Made by a program: the position numbers and the translations under genes
Part shown: piece by piece, positions 7,340-15,496 of the stretch
How the letters are laid out: every line of letters begins with the position of its first letter
How positions within the stretch are numbered: the first letter of the stretch is position 1
The notes under the pieces: generated by a model
The model's database searches: none
What the model was told of the DNA's origin: nothing
Seen by the model: the letters and a program-made list of their open reading frames with translations, nothing else
From: Halobacillus salinus
GTDB taxonomy: Bacteria > Bacillota > Bacilli > Bacillales > Halobacillaceae
Direction: 5' to 3'
NCBI RefSeq assembly: GCF_004684905.1
Contig: NZ_SRJC01000005.1
Location: forward strand, 96,767-160,766
DNA: 64,000 bases

Positions 7340-8254
7340 TTATTTCTTAGATACGGCATGAGGTTCGGTATAAACACCATTCAAATCCGCTTGCAAAGGA
7401 TAGACGGCGTAATCCGCAAGCTTCCTGGACAAGTAATCGAGTGTGTCACGGTCGAACTGGTCGAATAGGGCAACCATAGTTGGACCGGCACCACTGAGGT
7501 ACATGCCGAGCGAACCAGCTTCCTCGACGATCCGCTGAACATCCTCGAAGCATGGAATCAATTGCTTGCGATAGGGCTGGTGCCATTGATCACGCGTCAT
7601 CATCTTCCCGGCAAGTGGCCAATTTTGCTGGGCGAGCGCTGCGACAAGTACATTCGCCGTGCCGCTCGCATGGACCGCATCTTTATAAGAAAGATCTCTC
7701 GGAAGCAATTGTCTCGCTTTCTCCGTTTCCACATGATAATCCGGAACGATGGCAAGCCACGTCAGTTTCTCGAGTCCTTCGGTGAAAGGAACGTAATCGA
7801 GATTTTCTCCGTCAAAAGTAGAAATCATGATCCCACCGAATATCGCAGGGGCGACATTGTCCGGATGCCCTTCGATATCGCAGGCGACTTTCAACTTTTC
7901 AAAAGAAGAAAGCCCGAGTCCCAGCAGGTGGTCGGCGAGTTCAATCCCACCGACGACGGCAGTAGAAGAGCTGCCGAGGCCGCGTGCGATCGGGACGTCA
8001 CTCGTCAAATGGACCTCGCAAGCGGGAAGTGACTCATGACCTTGTGATTGTGCCGTGTAAATCGCTGACTTGTAAATCAAGTTGTCTTTACCGGATGGAA
8101 TATAGGCTTGGTCCTGTTCCGGTACGATGAACTGCCAGTCTTCTGCTTGCTGGCAGTCGAGCGTGACATATTTGGATAAGGCGATGCCGATCGAGTCGAA
8201 TCCCGGTCCTAAGTTCGCAGAAGTGGCCGGGACATGGATTCGGAACGGATTCAT
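7340..8254 (-). CDS. thrB: Homoserine kinase
   Basis: 304 residues of the GHMP kinase family. It converts homoserine to O-phosphohomoserine using ATP, the step before threonine synthase. Visible motifs are the N-terminal [19 protein letters not shown], the ATP-binding [16 protein letters not shown], and the C-terminal [15 protein letters not shown] glycine-rich motif. It is the last gene of a hom-thrC-thrB operon and overlaps thrC by 4 nt (ATGA), so translational coupling is likely. Length and gene order match Bacillus. Confidence 0.96.
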   Translation of the reverse strand: MNPFRIHVPATSANLGPGFDSIGIALSKYVTLDCQQAEDWQFIVPEQDQAYIPSGKDNLIYKSAIYTAQSQGHESLPACEVHLTSDVPIARGLGSSSTAVVGGIELADHLLGLGLSSFEKLKVACDIEGHPDNVAPAIFGGIMISTFDGENLDYVPFTEGLEKLTWLAIVPDYHVETEKARQLLPRDLSYKDAVHASGTANVLVAALAQQNWPLAGKMMTRDQWHQPYRKQLIPCFEDVQRIVEEAGSLGMYLSGAGPTMVALFDQFDRDTLDYLSRKLADYAVYPLQADLNGVYTEPHAVSKK

Positions 8255-9306
8255 GTTGTGACTCCGGATAACGCTGACTTGAACTCGTGGAAGTCGTTTT
8301 CAATGACCGTCGGTTTGACTGGGCTAGTATCAATCGCTGTCACCGGGTCTTTCAGTCCGTTTCCTGTCAGCACATGGACGACTTTCGAGCCTTGTGGAAT
8401 CGTACCTGCTTTCACCTGTTTGATCATGCCGGCGATGGAAGCGCACGAAGCGGGTTCTGCGAATACGCCTTCTTTCTCGGCGAGCAGTTGATAAGCTTCG
8501 ACGATTTCGTCATCTGTCACTTCATCAATTAAGCCGCCTGATTCTTCCTTCGCTTGGATGGCTTTTTTCCAACTAGCAGGGTTACCGATACGGATGGCGG
8601 TCGCAAGCGTCTCCGGCTCTTCTATCACTTGGTTGCGGACGATAGCGGCGGAACCGCTCGCTTCATGACCGACCATCTTCGGCAATCCAAAACCGTGCTT
8701 GTCGTGGTATTCTTTGAAACCTTTCCAGTAAGCCGTAATGTTACCAGCGTTGCCGACAGGGATGGAGAGGACGTCTGGTGCTTCGCCGAGCGCATCGCAC
8801 ACTTCGAAAGCAGCCGTCTTTTGGCCCTCAATCCGGTAAGGGTTCACCGAGTTTACAAGCGTGATCGGCTCTTCTTCGGCAATCTTACGAACCATCTGCA
8901 GAGCCTGGTCGAAGTTCCCTTTAATGGCGAAAATTTCAGCGCCGTACATGACGGCTTGGGCGAGCTTACCTTGTGCAATCTTCCCATCGGGAATCACGAC
9001 GATGCAGCGGAGACCGGCGCGAGCGGCGAAAGCGGCAGCGGAAGCCGACGTATTTCCGGTCGACGCACAGATGACCGCTTTCGAACCTTCTTCAATCGCT
9101 TTGGCCATCGCCATCACCATACCGCGGTCCTTGAAAGATCCGGTCGGGTTGGCACCTTCGATTTTCACGTAGCCTTCAATGCCGAACTCTTTCGAAATAG
9201 TAGGAATCGGAAGCAGCGGTGTATTCCCTTCGTGAAGCGTCAGAGCAGGAGTCTGGTCTGTCACCGGTAATAAATCACGGTATTGATGAAGTAAGCCTTG
9301 CCACAT
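8251..9306 (-). CDS. thrC: Threonine synthase
   Basis: 351 residues, PLP-dependent fold type II. It converts O-phosphohomoserine to threonine. The PLP lysine lies in [20 protein letters not shown], and the substrate and phosphate-binding segments [17 protein letters not shown] and [15 protein letters not shown] are intact. The length equals the short bacterial ThrC type of Bacillus. It follows hom with a 1-nt gap and overlaps thrB by 4 nt. Confidence 0.96.
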   Translation of the reverse strand: MWQGLLHQYRDLLPVTDQTPALTLHEGNTPLLPIPTISKEFGIEGYVKIEGANPTGSFKDRGMVMAMAKAIEEGSKAVICASTGNTSASAAAFAARAGLRCIVVIPDGKIAQGKLAQAVMYGAEIFAIKGNFDQALQMVRKIAEEEPITLVNSVNPYRIEGQKTAAFEVCDALGEAPDVLSIPVGNAGNITAYWKGFKEYHDKHGFGLPKMVGHEASGSAAIVRNQVIEEPETLATAIRIGNPASWKKAIQAKEESGGLIDEVTDDEIVEAYQLLAEKEGVFAEPASCASIAGMIKQVKAGTIPQGSKVVHVLTGNGLKDPVTAIDTSPVKPTVIENDFHEFKSALSGVTT

Positions 9307-9307
9307 G

Positions 9308-10606
9308 TTAGTTTCCTCCTTCTACTCGATAAATGCTGTTGATCGCTGAGACGGAACGCATGCCTTCAAGGTCGTGCGTAGCCTGTTCGATGTCCTGGTC
9401 ACTGACAAGGTGGGTCATCAGCGTAAGTTCCCGCTGATCCGGCTGGTCAGTGGAACGCTGGATCACTTGGTCGAATGAAACGCCGTATCCCGCGAACACT
9501 TGAGTAATTTCATTCAGTACACCAGGTTCATCCAGAACTTGGAGACGGATATACTTCTTCGTCTGTTTCTCTTTCTTATCTTTCAATTGGTTCGGGAACT
9601 GCGGCTGTACTTGGTCCGTACCGGTCGTACCGAGGCGGATGTTTTTCACGACAGCAATCAAATCCGAGACGACGGCCGTTGCGGTCGGAAGTTTACCGGC
9701 TCCTGGACCGTAGAACATCGTTTCGCCGACAGCTTCTCCGTAAACGTAAACGGCATTGAACTCATCGTTTACAGAGGAGAGGGGATGTTGGACAGGGAGT
9801 AGGCACGGTTCGACGCTGACGGCAACGCCTGCTTCATCGTGTTCTGCCACTCCAATCAATTTGATCCGATACCCGAGCTCTTCTGCATAGCGGATATCGT
9901 CTTGCGTCACCCCGCGTATCCCTTTCACCTCCACATCATCGAGTTGGAAAGGCATCGAGAATCCGAGAATCGACAAGATCGCCATCTTACGCGCGGCATC
10001 GAGTCCATCTACGTCAGCGGTCGGATCGGCTTCTGCAAACCCGAGATCCTGTGCCTCTTTCAGCACGGTATCGAAGTCGACGCCATCTTGGGCCATCTTC
10101 GTCATGATGTAGTTCGTCGTTCCGTTGACGATTCCCATCATTTTCGTAATACGGTCTGAAGCCAAGCCGTCTATGATAGAGCGTATGATAGGAATACCAC
10201 CTGCAACACTCGCTTCATAATAAAGGTCGGTTTGATGCTGTTGACTCGCTTCATATAATGCAGCGCCGTGCTGGGCGATCAGATCCTTGTTCGCCGTCAC
10301 GATATGTTTCTTATTTTCAATAGCTTCTAATAATATTGGTAAGGTGTGATCGATTCCACCCATTACTTCGACGATGACATCAATATCTGCATCGCGTGTA
10401 ATATCTTCATAACGATCGGTCAGCTGAATAGCCTCGCCATGTAGATCGCGCGGCTTCGATAAATCACTGACTAATGCCGATTTAATGGTAACGGCACACC
10501 CTGTTTTATGTTGAATCTGTTCCTGATGGTCGCGAAGGATCTCAATGACCCCGCTTCCGACGGTTCCTAACCCTAATAATCCCACGGTAATCGTCTGTTG
10601 CATCAT
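9308..10606 (-). CDS. hom: Homoserine dehydrogenase with C-terminal ACT domain
   Basis: 432 residues. The N-terminal Rossmann motif is [17 protein letters not shown]. The catalytic domain carries the family signature around [12 protein letters not shown] and [19 protein letters not shown]. From about residue 350 an ACT domain begins ([19 protein letters not shown]), typically the site of threonine feedback. It reduces aspartate semialdehyde to homoserine. Two adjacent ATGs (10606 and 10603) lie behind AAGGAGTG. First gene of the hom-thrC-thrB operon. No T-box or leader peptide was seen upstream. Confidence 0.96.
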   Translation of the reverse strand: MMQQTITVGLLGLGTVGSGVIEILRDHQEQIQHKTGCAVTIKSALVSDLSKPRDLHGEAIQLTDRYEDITRDADIDVIVEVMGGIDHTLPILLEAIENKKHIVTANKDLIAQHGAALYEASQQHQTDLYYEASVAGGIPIIRSIIDGLASDRITKMMGIVNGTTNYIMTKMAQDGVDFDTVLKEAQDLGFAEADPTADVDGLDAARKMAILSILGFSMPFQLDDVEVKGIRGVTQDDIRYAEELGYRIKLIGVAEHDEAGVAVSVEPCLLPVQHPLSSVNDEFNAVYVYGEAVGETMFYGPGAGKLPTATAVVSDLIAVVKNIRLGTTGTDQVQPQFPNQLKDKKEKQTKKYIRLQVLDEPGVLNEITQVFAGYGVSFDQVIQRSTDQPDQRELTLMTHLVSDQDIEQATHDLEGMRSVSAINSIYRVEGGN

Positions 10607-10855
10607 TCACACTCCTTGTCCACTTGATGAGTACAATATTCTATATATAAAGGACATTGTAACGGAAACCAGAAGCACTTACAAGAAAATGTCTGAATTA
10701 ACTTTATATTAAGATTTATGAGATAAAATGAAAAGAGGGGATTTCCTATTTTTACAATAAAATAAGAAAAGAAAACAGCAGTTCCTATAATGAAAAAGTT
10801 AATTTCTGTCCCTTTATATAGAGAATAGTCGACAATTATTATAAAAAATCAGTTC
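10607..10855. other. Divergent intergenic region between hom and a small gene
   Basis: AT-rich 250-nt spacer. It must hold the hom promoter on the minus strand, but no convincing -35/-10 pair was found there. No conserved leader, T-box or riboswitch pattern was recognised. Confidence 0.4.
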
Positions 10856-10884
10856 TTGACTAAATTTGGAAATAGTTTGATAAT
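10856..10884 (+). promoter_or_regulatory. Sigma-A-type promoter
   Basis: TTGACT at 10856-10861 and GATAAT at 10879-10884 are separated by exactly 17 nt. They lie 34 nt ahead of the ATG of the small gene at 10918. Confidence 0.75.
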
Positions 10885-10917
10885 AACTATATAGTTCAAA
10901 AGAAGGAGGAGTTAGGT

Positions 10918-11151
10918 ATGATCGAAACGCCATTCGGACCGTTACGCGGTCCACTGAGAGTGTATGAAGGGTATATCAGAGAAATCATTGGGGAATACGG
11001 GCTGGACGGGAAAGTGGAAGAGTTCCAGCAAGTGGGCAGGGAAGCCGTCTACCGGGCAGATGAAGTCATCGATTCAGACATTCAGCCTGCGCAGCGTAAT
11101 GTGAAAATGTACCGGCATATCAGAAGCAGTATCCGCTCAGCGATCGGCTGA
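10918..11151 (+). CDS. Small hypothetical protein, 77 aa
   Basis: A soluble, acidic 77-residue protein. It has a strong ribosome binding site (AGAAGGAGGAG) and a good promoter just upstream, so it is very likely expressed. No family was recognised. The N-terminus has a repeated Gly-Pro-Leu-Arg (FGPLRGPLRVYEGYI), and the rest is predicted helical with an Arg-rich C-terminus (KMYRHIRSSIRSAIG). It is monocistronic by position, between hom (divergent) and a LacI regulator. Confidence 0.65.
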   Translation: MIETPFGPLRGPLRVYEGYIREIIGEYGLDGKVEEFQQVGREAVYRADEVIDSDIQPAQRNVKMYRHIRSSIRSAIG

Positions 11152-11170
11152 CATACGGAACGCATCAACC

Positions 11171-11192
11171 GGAAGGACGGCTTCCTCTTTTA
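11171..11192 (+). terminator. Weak hairpin terminator
   Basis: GGAAG at 11171-11175 and CTTCC at 11181-11185, followed by TCTTTTAT. The stem is short, so this is a tentative call. Confidence 0.4.
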
Positions 11193-11369
11193 TTCGGTAA
11201 TATGTCTATATATCGGTTTGGAACAGGCACTCATCTCCTTGGCTTTGCACCATTCAATCGCTACGTTTAGACTTCTATTTACCCCACACCCTTTGTCCTT
11301 GTCGCTCCTTCCGCATTTTTTTCAAGCGGATCCTCTAGACAATTCCCCACATATCTTCTACGATAAAGG

Positions 11370-11383
11370 TGAAAACGATTCCA
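11370..11383. promoter_or_regulatory. cre-like or LacI-type operator ahead of the regulator gene
   Basis: TGAAAACGATTCCA fits the TGNAANCGNWWNCA pattern of CcpA (cre) and LacI-family sites. It lies just upstream of the SD of the LacI gene, so either catabolite repression or autorepression is possible. Confidence 0.5.
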
Positions 11384-11398
11384 TGGAGGACCAAAGCT

Positions 11399-12388
11399 AT
11401 GACAACAATCAACGATATCGCACAAATGGCGAAAGTCTCTCGTACGACCGTGTCGAGAGCATTGAATAATAGTGGTTATGTAAGTGAAGACGTCAGGAAG
11501 CGCATCATGAAAATCGTCGAAGAGACCGGCTACATGCCGAGCCAGTCGGCCAAGTCTCTTAGAACAAAGCGCTCTGGTGTCATCGGCATTATATTACCGC
11601 GCCTTAGTACCGAGACGTCCACGAGAGTCGTCAACGGAATCAATGAAGAGCTTGCCAAAGAAGGCTTCCAAATTCTATTGACCGATACAGAACTGAATAA
11701 GCAAAAAGAGATCGAATATATCCGCTTGTTGAAAACCCGTCACGTCGACGGCATCATTCTGCTTGCAACGAATGTGAATGAAGAACTGATCAAGGCGATT
11801 CACAATATCGACATCCCTGTACTTGCCATTGGGCAGGAACTGCCGGGAGTGCCCTCGTTAGTCTATGACGACTACCATGCAGCTGCGGACCTAACGAACA
11901 TGCTCATCCACAAAGGGCACGAGCGCATCGCTTTTATCGGGGTAACACACGATGATCCATCTGTCGGTGGACTACGAGAACAAGCTTACCGAGATAAGAT
12001 GAAGGTGAACGGTCTCGAGATACAGGAAACCTGGATCGGGCAAGGCGATTTCAGCATCGAATCCGGTTATGAACAAATGAAGTCCATTTTGAAACGCAGC
12101 AAAGGGCAAGAGCCTACTGCATTATTCGCCGTAACGGACCGTATGGCAATTGGAGCGATGGAGTACTTGAAAGAGCAAGGCTACACCATCCCAGAAGAGA
12201 TGGCGGTTGTCGGCATCGGTGCTTCCGCGTTGTCTAAATATATCACACCATCTTTGACGACAATCGATTACCATAACAAAGATGCCGGGAAGAAAGCGGC
12301 GGAATTGCTACTTCGCCAACTGAAAAATGAAAAAATAGACAAAAAATTCGAATTGACCTATAGACTGATTATGAGAAATAGTGTATAG
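11399..12388 (+). CDS. LacI family transcriptional regulator
   Basis: 329 residues. The start at 11399 is chosen because the LacI HTH begins there (MTTINDIAQMAKVSRTTVSR, ALNNSGYVSEDVRKRI) and GGAGGACCAAAGCT gives a 9-nt spacer. An in-frame ATG at 11369 would add ten unrelated residues. Residues 60-329 form the periplasmic-binding-like effector domain (GIILPRLSTETSTRVVNGI, TALFAVTDRMAIGAMEYL, TTIDYHNKDAGKKAAELL). It lies ahead of a sucrose-type PTS gene, and TGTAATCG palindromes in between point to local repression by this protein (inference). Confidence 0.9.
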   Translation: MTTINDIAQMAKVSRTTVSRALNNSGYVSEDVRKRIMKIVEETGYMPSQSAKSLRTKRSGVIGIILPRLSTETSTRVVNGINEELAKEGFQILLTDTELNKQKEIEYIRLLKTRHVDGIILLATNVNEELIKAIHNIDIPVLAIGQELPGVPSLVYDDYHAAADLTNMLIHKGHERIAFIGVTHDDPSVGGLREQAYRDKMKVNGLEIQETWIGQGDFSIESGYEQMKSILKRSKGQEPTALFAVTDRMAIGAMEYLKEQGYTIPEEMAVVGIGASALSKYITPSLTTIDYHNKDAGKKAAELLLRQLKNEKIDKKFELTYRLIMRNSV

Positions 12389-12409
12389 TTCCAACTGTAA
12401 GCGTAATCA

Positions 12410-12423
12410 TGTAATCGTTCACA
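12410..12423. promoter_or_regulatory. Putative LacI-family operator 1
   Basis: TGTAATCGTTCACA is an imperfect palindrome. It shares its left half with the perfect site 88 nt downstream at 12498. Both lie between the LacI gene and the PTS gene. Confidence 0.5.
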
Positions 12424-12497
12424 CATTGCTTTTTTAAGCATTTATCTTTTGTGTTCCTAATTCAATTATTGATTACGCTATTATTTTCAACTGATGT

Positions 12498-12511
12498 GTA
12501 ATCGATTACAT
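12498..12511. promoter_or_regulatory. Putative LacI-family operator 2
   Basis: TGTAATCGATTACA is a perfect 14-bp palindrome with the central CG of LacI-family operators. It is 34 nt before the PTS start, so a bound repressor would block the promoter or early transcript. Confidence 0.65.
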
Positions 12512-12544
12512 GTTTACACCACAATCAGAAAGGAGAATGGACAG

Positions 12545-13948
12545 ATGGCTGACAACTCAACTATTGCAAAACAGGTCATTGAGGCAGCGGGTGGAGCGGA
12601 TAACGTAGCTTCTGTAGCCCACTGTGCGACGCGTCTTCGGATTATGCTGCACGATAAAGAAAAGGCGGATATCTCCGCGATTGAAGAACTGGATAAAGTG
12701 AAGGGAGCTTTCTACAACTCAGGACAGCTTCAAGTCATTTTTGGTACAGGTACTGTTAACAAAATGTACGAAGAGGTCATGAAACTTGATATCGAGGGCA
12801 AATCGAAATCGGAAATGAAAGAGGAGACGAAACAGCAGGGCAACGTATTCCAACGCTGGATCCGTACATTCGGTGACGTCTTTGTACCGATTATCCCAGC
12901 CCTAGTTGCAACGGGTCTGTTCATGGGACTACGTGGTCTCGTGACACAACCTGAAATTCTTGCTCTAATCGGACTTACACCTGATGACATTTCGGAGAAC
13001 TTCCTTCTGTTTACCCAGGTTCTGACGGACACCGCGTTCATCTTCTTACCAGCACTCGTCGCTTGGTCGACATTCAAAGTGTTCGGGGGCAGTCCGATTC
13101 TCGGTATAGTACTCGGGCTCATGCTCGTGTCGCCAGCCTTGCCGAACGCATGGGCAGCAGCTGGCGGTGAAGTCGAACCGATCATGTTCCTAGGCTTTAT
13201 CCCAGTCATCGGCTATCAAGGTTCCGTTCTGCCAGCGTTCATCGCCGGTATCGTCGGTGCCAAGCTTGAAAAAGGATTACGGAAACGGGTGCCGGAAGCG
13301 CTCGACTTGATTCTGACGCCTTTCTTAGTACTATTGATTATGATTACATTAGGCTTGTTCGTCATCGGACCAATCTTCCACATAGTAGAAAATGGTATCT
13401 TCTCTGCGACACTATTTGTATTGGACTTGCCATTCGGACTTAGTGGTCTGATCATCGGTGGACTTCACCAAGTCATCGTTATCACTGGTGTCCACCACAT
13501 CTTCAACTTGCTTGAGATTCAGCTTCTAGAGCGTATGGGTGAGAACGCCTTCAACCCACTGATCACAGCTGCGATCGCAGCTCAAGGTGGCGCAGCGCTA
13601 GCCGTTGGACTGAAAACGAAAGCGAAGAAAATGAAAGCATTGGCACTGCCATCTGCACTGTCAGCGTTCCTAGGCATCACGGAACCAGCAATCTTCGGTG
13701 TCAACCTCCGTTACGTAAAACCATTCGTAATGGGACTGATCGGAGGAGCAGCAGGAGGATTCGCTGCAGCGATTATGAACATCACAGCTTCTGGTATGGC
13801 GATAACCGTTATTCCAGGGATGCTACTGTATCTCGACCCGATCTTCTCACTCGTACTCTACTTCCTTGCTAACGCCATCGCGATTGGTGTAGCGTTCGGA
13901 TTGACGTGGGCATTCGGTTACGATGATAAGATGTTAGAGAAAAAATAA
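12545..13948 (+). CDS. PTS EIIBC permease, sucrose type (SacP/ScrA-like)
   Basis: 467 residues. The EIIB domain (about 1-85) has its phosphorylated cysteine in SVAHCATRLRIML. The EIIC domain (about 105-460) has about ten membrane segments with FVPIIPALVATGLFMGLRG, GVHHIFNLLEIQLL and FLGITEPAIFGVNL, the signature of the glucose-sucrose superfamily. No EIIA domain is fused, so it would borrow one. The start at 12545 follows AAAGGAGAATGGACAG; upstream in-frame codons are not needed. No sugar-phosphate hydrolase gene lies next to it. The substrate (sucrose most likely, possibly trehalose) is inferred from similarity. Confidence 0.88.
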   Translation: MADNSTIAKQVIEAAGGADNVASVAHCATRLRIMLHDKEKADISAIEELDKVKGAFYNSGQLQVIFGTGTVNKMYEEVMKLDIEGKSKSEMKEETKQQGNVFQRWIRTFGDVFVPIIPALVATGLFMGLRGLVTQPEILALIGLTPDDISENFLLFTQVLTDTAFIFLPALVAWSTFKVFGGSPILGIVLGLMLVSPALPNAWAAAGGEVEPIMFLGFIPVIGYQGSVLPAFIAGIVGAKLEKGLRKRVPEALDLILTPFLVLLIMITLGLFVIGPIFHIVENGIFSATLFVLDLPFGLSGLIIGGLHQVIVITGVHHIFNLLEIQLLERMGENAFNPLITAAIAAQGGAALAVGLKTKAKKMKALALPSALSAFLGITEPAIFGVNLRYVKPFVMGLIGGAAGGFAAAIMNITASGMAITVIPGMLLYLDPIFSLVLYFLANAIAIGVAFGLTWAFGYDDKMLEKK

Positions 13949-13975
13949 GGTAATCTAATAGAATGTATTTACTAC

Positions 13976-14006
13976 AAAACCCGAACGGTTAGTTCGGGTT
14001 TTGTTT
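13976..14006 (+). terminator. Hairpin terminator after the PTS gene
   Basis: AAAACCCGAAC at 13976-13986 pairs with GTTCGGGTTTT at 13992-14002, followed by GTTT. Confidence 0.85.
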
Positions 14007-14027
14007 ATGCCGTCATATGTACATGCA

Positions 14028-14163
14028 TCGCTCCGCTCCGGCAACATACTTCGCTTTCCGCGGGCACGGCCTCAGCCTCCTCACAAAGCAAAGAACGCTT
14101 TGATTCGGGGTCTTCACCTCGTGCTGTTCCCACAGGAGTCTGCGTATGTTGCCTACGCTCTAG
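14028..14163 (-). repeat. Dispersed palindromic repeat, divergent variant
   Basis: Reverse-oriented copy with ends GGCAACATAC and GTATGTTGCC instead of the usual A or B ends. It keeps the family interior (CTTCGCTTTCCGCGGGC, CAGCCTCCTC, GGGGTCTTCACC, CACAGGAGTC). The ends therefore change together so that pairing is maintained. Confidence 0.7.
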
Positions 14164-14213
14164 TTGGTTGATTCTGCTTTTGCTCATTAGAAAGAAAATG
14201 ATACAAGATAGAT

Positions 14214-14392
14214 AAGTTCTGTTTCTCTATTTCTCGTAAAGTGGGGTGGGAAAAGGCGATACTCCTGCGGGATGCACGGACAACGGTGAGATCCCCGAGG
14301 GCATAGCCTGAGGTAGCTCACCGTCCGCCGCGGAAAGAGAGTCGTTTCCCACCCCGCTATCCACTTAACGAGTGAGACAGAACCATTCTCTT
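14214..14392 (+). repeat. Dispersed palindromic repeat, type B
   Basis: Core 14241-14357 runs from GTGGGGTGGGAAAAGGCGA to TCGTTTCCCACCCC. The outer boxes AGTTCTGTTTC and GACAGAACCATTCTC are the inverted termini seen in other type B copies. The gene-free stretch 13949-14512 holds the terminator and two repeat copies; the last 120 nt are AT-rich, without further motif. Confidence 0.8.
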
Positions 14393-14545
14393 AACCTGCA
14401 AGTTTAAGTTTCTAACAATGACTTATTACCATTTCATAAATATAGGCAAATATAATGATAAAAATATGATACAATTCATGTAAGAATTCACCATAGAAAG
14501 AAGGTAGAGACCATCTATAGAGAACCGATATTCTTACAACCAGAA

Positions 14546-15472
14546 ATGAAAGAACGTATATGGGGAGGCACCGCACTCCGTGATAAGTTCGGCTATGACA
14601 TCCCGTCTGAACAGACAGGAGAAGCTTGGTGCATTTCCGGCCACGCTAATGGACCGAACGTCATTCAGAATGGTGCACTGGAAGGGAAGACGTTGAAAGA
14701 AGCGTGGGAGGACAATCGCGAATTATTTGCGAATGAATCAGGGGAAGAATTTCCTTTGCTCGTCAAAATCCTCGATTCGAAGAAGGATCTTTCCGTGCAA
14801 GTCCATCCTGATGATACATATGCCCGCGAAGTAGAAAACCAGAACTACGGGAAGACCGAATGCTGGTACGTCATCGACTGTGAGCCTGGCGCGGAAATTA
14901 TTTTTGGACATCATTCCAAAAATAAACAGGAATTAGAGCGAATGGTGGAGAATGGAGAATGGGAGAGCCTTTTACGTAGAATTCCGGTTCAACCTGGAGA
15001 CTTCTACTACGTTCCGAGTGGTACGATCCACGCAATCGGAGCAGGTATTCAAATCCTCGAAACCCAGCAAAGCTCAGATATCACGTACCGTGTCTATGAC
15101 TACGATCGTGTCGGGAGCGATGGCAAGAAGCGTGAACTTCACTTGGAGAAGTCGCTTGAGGTGACGAACACACCTCACGAGGATCCTGCAATCGAGCGTA
15201 CTCATAGCTTAGAAGCGGGACTGCGTAAAGAAACTCTGACAGAAGAGACATACTTCTCGGTTTATCACTGGACCCTTGATGGAACGAGTCAGGATTTGAA
15301 GACAGAAACCTACCAATTGATGAGTGTCCTCGAAGGAGAGGGAGAAGTCGTAACAGATGGCAAAACGTTCTCCATAGAAAAAGGAGATCATTTCATCATC
15401 CCAGCAACAATGGATTCATTTCAATTGAAGGGACAAGCAAAATTGATTGTCTCTCATTCTAATAAAGCCTAA
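14546..15472 (+). CDS. manA: Mannose-6-phosphate isomerase, class I
   Basis: Interconverts mannose-6-phosphate and fructose-6-phosphate. The zinc-binding cupin has SVQVHPDDTYA, KTECWYVIDC and GDFYYVPSGTIHAIGAGI, and the C-terminus has a second cupin half (VLEGEGEVVTDGK, KGDHFIIPA). The coordinates start at the first ATG, but this is probably too short. The 11 codons upstream (14513-14545) read IYREPIFLQPE in frame, matching the N-terminus of other ManA proteins. AAGAAGG at 14498-14504 lies 8 nt before an ATC codon at 14513. An ATC start is therefore suggested. pgcA follows by 24 nt, so the pair probably feeds sugar-nucleotide synthesis. Confidence 0.9.
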   Translation: MKERIWGGTALRDKFGYDIPSEQTGEAWCISGHANGPNVIQNGALEGKTLKEAWEDNRELFANESGEEFPLLVKILDSKKDLSVQVHPDDTYAREVENQNYGKTECWYVIDCEPGAEIIFGHHSKNKQELERMVENGEWESLLRRIPVQPGDFYYVPSGTIHAIGAGIQILETQQSSDITYRVYDYDRVGSDGKKRELHLEKSLEVTNTPHEDPAIERTHSLEAGLRKETLTEETYFSVYHWTLDGTSQDLKTETYQLMSVLEGEGEVVTDGKTFSIEKGDHFIIPATMDSFQLKGQAKLIVSHSNKA

Positions 15473-15496
15473 CAAAACAGAACAGGAGTGATGTAC

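Noticed and set aside
8554..9270. A 238-codon frame antisense to thrC
   Set aside because: thrC is intact and well supported; the antisense product has no domain or SD and reflects codon bias.
10607..10855. T-box, threonine leader or riboswitch ahead of hom
   Set aside because: No T-box sequence, leader peptide with Thr codons or terminator-antiterminator pair was found.
12426..12439. Terminator after the LacI gene
   Set aside because: The TGCTT/AAGCA stem is only 5 bp and lies between the two operators; too weak to call.
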